From: JBGMEA01 sp963674555
GTDB lineage: Bacteria; Bacillota; Clostridia; Eubacteriales; Anaerofustaceae
DNA length: 64,000 bases
NCBI GenBank assembly: GCA_963674555.1
Contig: OY771429.1
Span: forward strand, 496,001 to 560,000
Reading direction: 5' to 3'
The translations under genes and the position numbers were made by a program. The notes under the pieces are model-generated. The model made no database searches. It saw nothing but the letters and a program-made list of their open reading frames with translations, and was not told the DNA's origin. Each line of letters opens with the position of its first letter. Position 1 is the stretch's first letter. Below, one piece after another: positions 63,837-64,000 of this stretch.

Positions 63837-64000
63837 CTATTGAGCATCCGGAACCGTAATAATAAGTACTTTCTCATCCGGATAAATATATCCAAGATAT
63901 TTACGTGCAAGATATTCATAATATTCCGGCGTTCCGACTTTATTGAGCTCCTCTAAATACAATTGTTTTTTTTCATTTTCTTCGTTGATTAATCGTATGA
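63837..64000 (-). CDS. DivIC/FtsB-like septum initiator, C-terminal part
   Basis: An open frame with no start in the window; the last 53 residues end in TVPDAQ before TAG. A short coiled-coil stretch leads into the DivIC signature EYYEYLARKYLGYIYPDE (position EY..AR..LGYI.P.E). In Firmicutes this late-division protein pairs with FtsL and DivIB. It lies 7 bases upstream of tatD. Confidence 0.8.
   Translation of the reverse strand, partial: IRLINEENEKKQLYLEELNKVGTPEYYEYLARKYLGYIYPDEKVLIITVPDAQ

Noticed and set aside
1..64000. CRISPR arrays, prophage, integron or rRNA operons
   Set aside because: No regularly spaced direct repeats, phage structural genes, integrases or rRNA segments were seen.

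Overview
The window comes from an A+T-rich, Gram-positive (Firmicutes/Bacillota), strictly anaerobic bacterium, most likely a member of the Clostridia. The evidence is gene order (smc-ftsY, rpsB-tsf-pyrH-frr, ftsK-rimO-pgsA-cinA-recA-rny, ackA-DUF177-rpmF-plsX-acpP-rnc) and Gram-positive-specific genes (mcsA/mcsB/clpC, whiA, ymdB, a CIRCE-controlled groESL). Anaerobic metabolism is shown by acetyl-CoA synthase and CO dehydrogenase with nickel chaperones, hybrid-cluster protein, a flavoredoxin-rubredoxin fusion and acetate kinase. Nearly all of the window is ordinary chromosomal core. There is no prophage, CRISPR array or rRNA operon.

Layout. 1-3.7 kb: 3' part of a BMP/PnrA-type lipoprotein gene, a probable orphan small RNA, cobT behind a cobalamin riboswitch, and a TIM-barrel gene. 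3.7-8.6 kb: the clpC-mcsB-mcsA protein quality-control operon, whose first gene is a Y1-transposase-like protein with both catalytic histidines lost, sitting where ctsR is expected. 8.7-14.1 kb: purA-rsmI, a tRNA-Thr, a protein made of twelve 11-residue repeats, a rhodanese, a nitroreductase, a small membrane protein and a PHP phosphoesterase. 14.1-23.0 kb (minus strand): ispG-rseP-cdsA-uppS, frr-pyrH, tsf-rpsB and hslU-hslV. The usual dxr gene is missing between cdsA and rseP. 23.2-27.8 kb (plus strand): groES-groEL, an unknown protein, and a DEAD-box helicase with a leader attenuator. 27.8-37.7 kb (minus strand): ftsY, smc, rnc, acpP, plsX, rpmF, DUF177, ackA and a eukaryotic-type hexokinase.

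37.8-43.4 kb: a compact acsB-cooC-acsA operon with cooT upstream. This is the carbonyl branch of the Wood-Ljungdahl pathway without the corrinoid protein and methyltransferase genes. 43.4-51.9 kb: mntP, tex, a membrane-tethered trypsin-like protease, the flavoredoxin-rubredoxin gene behind a perfect 36-bp palindrome, and a ferredoxin-hcp operon divergent from a Crp/Fnr-family regulator, followed by a duplicated tautomerase. 52.0-64.0 kb: ymdB, rny, recA, cinA (apparently starting at AUU), pgsA, rimO, ftsK, whiA, a peptidoglycan-binding protein, tatD and the 3' end of a DivIC/FtsB-like gene.

How the genes work together. CobT makes the lower-ligand donor for cobamides, probably including the corrinoid that feeds acetyl-CoA synthase. 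AcsA/AcsB make acetyl-CoA from CO2/CO and a methyl group, CooC and CooT supply nickel, and AckA can turn acetyl phosphate into acetate and ATP. Hcp and the rubredoxin fusion protect this oxygen- and NO-sensitive chemistry. I found no large, obviously new defence or mobile system. The most unusual items are the catalytically dead transposase-like gene in the ctsR position, the AUU-initiated cinA, two well-placed palindromic operators, the orphan small RNA and the helicase attenuator.
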